The position numbers were made by a program, and so were the translations under genes. From the NCBI GenBank assembly GCA_017517765.1, contig JAFWYE010000006.1:798197-862196 (forward strand): DNA of 64,000 bases. The letters are read 5' to 3'. Positions 61,577 to 64,000 of this stretch are shown in pieces. This DNA is from Bacilli bacterium. GTDB lineage: Bacteria; Bacillota_I; Bacilli_A; RFN20; DUOF01. Every line of letters begins with the position of its first letter. The first letter of the stretch is position 1. A model generated the notes under the pieces. It had not been told where the DNA came from. It did no database searches and was given only the letters and a program-made list of their open reading frames with translations.

Positions 61577-62443
61577 GTGAAAACATTTTTATTTGAGCAA
61601 TATGGATATTATCCATCTTCTTTTGATAATAATGAGTTTGAACTTGGAGGATATAAATTTAAATTATTGCAAACTAGATTTAGTGAGGAAGATGTTTTGC
61701 AAATGCAATATCCAATTGAGGTGTTAAAAGATTCATTTTATAGATGGGGGCCATTTATTATAAAAAATAAATATGATAAATATGTTTCAACTTATGAAAA
61801 TGAAAATTATATTTTAGTGGCTATATACAAAATAACTATTGGTAATAATGACATAAAAAAGATGCATCAGATATTTTATAAAAACGATGAGTATATCGAA
61901 TTAAATAAAACGTTAGAGGTTTGGCAAAAGAGAGTGGAAAACATAGAAAAAAATTTATCATCATATATAAGTGTGGAAGAACTTTGCGGTAAAGATATTA
62001 TAAATGAAGCTATGTTTTACATAGGATTATCTACTAATGCTATGCAATATCTTAGTGATGTTATTGGAGATTTAGGTGAAAAATTATATGGGGTCACTAT
62101 CGCTCATAAAAGGTTCAACAATTTTGAATCATTTGATTTTTTGAATCCCGTAAATTTTGTTATAGATACACCATGTAGAGATCTTTGCTTTATGATTCAA
62201 AATGAATTAATGACTATGGAAGAGCTTTCTAAAACTTTAAATGAATATAATTTAGATATAAAAACTGCTAGAGTGTTAATGGCGAAGATTATGTACAGAT
62301 GTGATTTTTTTGATTGTTTAGAAAATAAGAAAATTAAAAGTTCGAATTTCAACATAGAAAAAGAAATGAATAAAATAAAAAAGGCATATAGCCTTTTAAA
62401 AAATAAATATCAAATAAGACCTATTGATTGGCTTGAGAGTTAA
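61577..62443 (+). CDS. YutH/CotS-like (spore-coat kinase family) protein, degenerate
   Basis: 288 aa from GTG 61577 (GGGGTGAA SD). The fold order resembles the CotS/YutH family of kinase-like spore coat proteins: an N-terminal small lobe, a central KKMHQIFYKNDEYIELNKTLEVWQKRVENIE-type region (residues ~95-125), then IAHKRFNN where an H-x-D-x3-x-N catalytic loop is expected. It continues with FVIDTPCRDLCFMIQNEL (metal-binding Asp and D-L). The catalytic Asp appears lost. In B. subtilis yutH is next to yutI (NifU-like), and here a NifU-like gene overlaps its 3' end. The assignment rests on weak similarity plus synteny. Confidence 0.5.
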   Translation: MKTFLFEQYGYYPSSFDNNEFELGGYKFKLLQTRFSEEDVLQMQYPIEVLKDSFYRWGPFIIKNKYDKYVSTYENENYILVAIYKITIGNNDIKKMHQIFYKNDEYIELNKTLEVWQKRVENIEKNLSSYISVEELCGKDIINEAMFYIGLSTNAMQYLSDVIGDLGEKLYGVTIAHKRFNNFESFDFLNPVNFVIDTPCRDLCFMIQNELMTMEELSKTLNEYNLDIKTARVLMAKIMYRCDFFDCLENKKIKSSNFNIEKEMNKIKKAYSLLKNKYQIRPIDWLES

Positions 62444-62669
62444 CTACCTCTACCCCAATTACACCTTCAACTTCTTCCATTAAAATAAGTTCTACACCAT
62501 CTCTTATTGTGCTGTCTAACCCTATACAATCTACACAAGCACCCAATACAGAAACATAAACTATACCATCTTTAAATTCAACAAATTCTATATCTCCGCC
62601 ATCATTTTGTAAAAATGGTCGTATTTTATCAAGAACCTCTTTAACTTTTGACTCAATATTTTGTTCCAT
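62421..62669 (-). CDS. NifU C-terminal-domain Fe-S scaffold (YutI-like)
   Basis: 82 aa from ATG 62669 (GAGTGAT SD). It is the classical NifU-like C-terminal domain: VLDKIRPFLQNDGGDIEFVEF followed by the CxxC ligand pair in GACVDCIGLDSTI. It carries or delivers [4Fe-4S] clusters to enzymes such as MiaB and Nth in this window. It is convergent with the YutH-like gene, overlapping by 23 bp. Confidence 0.93.
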   Translation of the reverse strand: MEQNIESKVKEVLDKIRPFLQNDGGDIEFVEFKDGIVYVSVLGACVDCIGLDSTIRDGVELILMEEVEGVIGVEVVNSQANQ

Positions 62670-62741
62670 TAAAATCACTCTTTTCTAACTTTACTTATAC
62701 TAACATATTTTGTAAAATAGATAAATAGGAAGGTGAGAGTA

Positions 62742-63113
62742 ATGCAAAAATATTATCCTGGAGCAGTTGTTAAAGGGACAGTGGTATCTATTAAGCCTTA
62801 TGGAGCATTTATTTCACTTGAAGATAATGTTAATGGGTTGTTGCACATTTCAGAAATCACAGATTCATTTGTTAGTGATGTTAACAAGTATGTTAAGGTG
62901 GGACAAAGTATAGATTTGAAAGTTTTAGATATCGATGATGAAACCAATCATGTCAAACTAAGCTTGAAAGCAGTAAAGAGGAATAAGCCAAGAAAAAGAT
63001 ATAACCTTTCAGAAGAGCATTTTAATGCATACAATGAATTTAGAATATTAAAAGAACAACTTCCTAGATTTATAAAAGAAGCAAGTGAAAGAATTAAAAA
63101 TACCACTAAATAA
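62742..63113 (+). CDS. S1-domain RNA-binding protein (YugI/CvfD-like)
   Basis: 123 aa from ATG 62742 (GGAAGGTGA SD). A single S1 domain (about 5-78): GAVVKGTVVSIKPYGAFISL, GLLHISEITD, YVKVGQSIDLKVLDID, HVKLSLKA. A basic linker (KRNKPRKRY) and a helical tail follow. This matches the small general-stress S1 proteins that bind the ribosome or mRNA (YugI, GSP13, CvfD). Confidence 0.9.
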   Translation: MQKYYPGAVVKGTVVSIKPYGAFISLEDNVNGLLHISEITDSFVSDVNKYVKVGQSIDLKVLDIDDETNHVKLSLKAVKRNKPRKRYNLSEEHFNAYNEFRILKEQLPRFIKEASERIKNTTK

Positions 63114-63198
63114 TGAATAGTTATATAAGGTATATATTTATATATAATAGGAAAGATGAAAAAAAATAAAAAAAATTAAAAATCTTGCAAAAAAATTG

Positions 63199-63227
63199 TT
63201 GACTAGCATAAATAAAGGTGTTATATT
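63199..63227 (+). promoter_or_regulatory. Promoter of the tRNA cluster
   Basis: TTGACT (63199-63204), 17 bp, TATATT (63222-63227), about 40 nt before the first tRNA. Confidence 0.8.
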
Positions 63228-63273
63228 GTTAGGGCATCAATGAAAAAGGTGCATTATATATAAATATAGGTAT

Positions 63274-63349
63274 GGATGCTTAGCTCAGTTGGTAGAGCAT
63301 CGCCCTTACAAGGCGAGGGTCGAGGGTTCGAGTCCCCCAGCATCCACCA
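63274..63349 (+). tRNA. tRNA-Val (anticodon TAC)
   Basis: 76 nt with encoded CCA. Acceptor arms GGATGCT and AGCATCC pair. The anticodon loop reads CTTACAA, giving anticodon TAC, which reads GTA. It has the GGTTCGAGTCC T-arm. It matches the specifier of the valS T-box. Confidence 0.97.
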
Positions 63350-63380
63350 TTTTTTATGAAAAAAAGTAGTTACTTTTGAT

Positions 63381-63465
63381 GGAAGAGTAGCGAAGTGGCC
63401 AAACGCGGTTGACTGTAAATCAATTCCCAACGGGTTCGGCGGTTCAAATCCGTCCTCTTCCACCA
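63381..63465 (+). tRNA. tRNA-Tyr (anticodon GTA)
   Basis: 85 nt with a long variable arm, as expected for bacterial tRNA-Tyr. Acceptor GGAAGAG pairs with CTCTTCC. The anticodon loop contains CTGTAAA (GTA). CCA is encoded. Confidence 0.97.
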
Positions 63466-63472
63466 CTTTTAT

Positions 63473-63548
63473 TGGGGTATAGCCAAGCGGTAAGGCATCA
63501 GACTTTGACTCTGACATTCCCGTGGTTCGAATCCACGTACCCCAACCA
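63473..63548 (+). tRNA. tRNA-Gln (anticodon TTG)
   Basis: 76 nt. Acceptor TGGGGTA pairs with TACCCCA. The anticodon loop CTTTGAC gives TTG. CCA is encoded. Confidence 0.96.
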
Positions 63549-63565
63549 TTTTGAAAAATGAATAT

Positions 63566-63641
63566 GATCCGTTAGCTCAGTCGGTAGAGCACGTGACTTT
63601 TAATCACGGGGTCGCAAGTTCAAATCTTGTACGGATCACCA
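63566..63641 (+). tRNA. tRNA-Lys (anticodon TTT)
   Basis: 76 nt. Acceptor GATCCGT pairs with ACGGATC. The anticodon loop CTTTTAA gives TTT. CCA is encoded. Confidence 0.96.
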
Positions 63642-63648
63642 TTTAAGT

Positions 63649-63737
63649 GCCCGGATGGCGGAACAGGTAGACGCACAGGACTTAAAATCCTGAGGGTAGA
63701 AATACCCGTGTCAGTTCGATTCTGATTCCGGGCACCA
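63649..63737 (+). tRNA. tRNA-Leu (anticodon TAA)
   Basis: 89 nt with a class II variable arm (GGGTAGAAATACCC). Acceptor GCCCGGA pairs with TCCGGGC. The anticodon loop CTTAAAA gives TAA. CCA is encoded. Confidence 0.97.
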
Positions 63738-63805
63738 TTTTTTATGCCTAAAACACTAATTTATAAAATAAATTAAAACAAATTTAAAAAAATTAAAAAA
63801 AGTGC

Positions 63806-63835
63806 TTGACTAGGTTGTTGAAATGGTGGTAATAT
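63806..63835 (+). promoter_or_regulatory. rRNA operon promoter
   Basis: TTGACT (63806-63811), 18-bp spacer, TAATAT (63830-63835). A TTTTGAAAACTAAAT stretch at about 63873, like the boxA/leader region common before Bacillota 16S genes, follows before the 16S start. Confidence 0.75.
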
Positions 63836-63970
63836 GTGTGAGCGTGTCCGGAAAACGGCCGCAAGATACGATTTTTGAAAACTAAATAGAAACGAAACAA
63901 AAACGTCAGAACAATAAGTTTAAATACTGAGAAAACAATAATAGCTAAGAGATAGCTATGGACAAACAAA

Positions 63971-64000
63971 ACATAAGAGAGTTTGATCCTGGCTCAGGAT
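63971..64000 (+). rRNA. rrs: 16S rRNA, 5' end (partial)
   Basis: The universal 16S start sequence AGAGTTTGATCCTGGCTCAG is present at 63978-63997, and the gene runs off the window. The mature 5' end is estimated at about 63971 by counting back from that sequence as in E. coli. Confidence 0.95.

Noticed and set aside
63254..63517. 87-aa minus-strand ORF across the first tRNAs
   Set aside because: It is antisense to tRNA-Val, tRNA-Tyr and tRNA-Gln; such 'GDSNPRPSP'-type peptides are a well-known misannotation of tRNA genes.
1..64000. CRISPR arrays, transposases, integrases or prophage genes
   Set aside because: No spaced direct repeats and no recognisable mobile-element proteins were seen on either strand.
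1..64000. Mycoplasma-type genetic code (UGA = Trp)
   Set aside because: Several genes end in TGA with normal lengths and conserved tryptophans are encoded by TGG, so UGA is a stop.

Overview
The window is a chromosomal segment of a very AT-rich low-GC Gram-positive bacterium (Bacillota, class Bacilli or a near relative). TGA is used as a normal stop (for example at 2976, 23112 and 26025), so the genetic code is standard and not the Mycoplasma code. A wall is implied by murA and a class A penicillin-binding protein. Gene order tracks Bacillus subtilis in several blocks: pgsA-recA-rny-ymdB-spoVS-miaB-ymcA-cotE, rpoE-fba-murA-rpmE-prfA-prmC, dnaD-nth, gpsB-rnpB, ecfA1-ecfA2-ecfT-truA. I infer an uncultured, probably host-associated Bacilli lineage of the RF39/Erysipelotrichia type. 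No mobile element, phage gene, integrase or CRISPR array is seen.

Layout. 1-9700: the end of a large Ig-repeat surface protein, rubrerythrin, an SPFH/zinc-ribbon protein, a YDG-type surface protein in an operon with a degenerate ABC ATPase and a TGS-type nucleoside kinase, then nth and dnaD. 9700-19400: a 1229-aa membrane-spanning surface protein with a cytoplasmic domain, a large structured non-coding RNA (best match OLE RNA) followed by an OapA-like membrane protein, then rpoE, fba, murA, a degenerate SGNH protein and coaE. 19400-27100: a YwaF-like protein, an unknown helical protein, rpmE-prfA-prmC, a transglutaminase-fold protein, and a split HipA-type kinase. 27100-34500: asnS, a string of small membrane proteins ending in a Cap15-like 2TM/beta-barrel protein, gpsB, RNase P RNA, and another Ig-type surface protein. 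34500-48300: pgsA, recA, rny, ymdB, spoVS, an ABC exporter, miaB, ymcA, two small inserted genes, cotE and a surface protein. 48300-58100: PBP, DUF1934, HtrA-like lipoprotein, DUF2804, the ECF energizing module, truA and a TrmN6-like methylase. 58100-64000: T-box-controlled valS, CBS protein, YutH-like protein, NifU-like protein, S1 protein, five tRNAs and the first bases of a 16S rRNA gene.

How it works together. Most genes are housekeeping (translation, tRNA and rRNA, RNA decay, repair, wall and lipid synthesis). Superimposed are (i) at least five cell-surface proteins with signal peptides, beta-rich repeats and a C-terminal membrane anchor in place of a sortase signal, (ii) sporulation-linked genes (spoVS, cotE, a YutH-like gene), and (iii) accessory signalling modules: the OLE-like RNA/OapA pair, an orphan Cap15-like protein and a HipS/HipT-like pair. 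The most noteworthy element is the roughly 590-nt structured RNA at 13661-14254.
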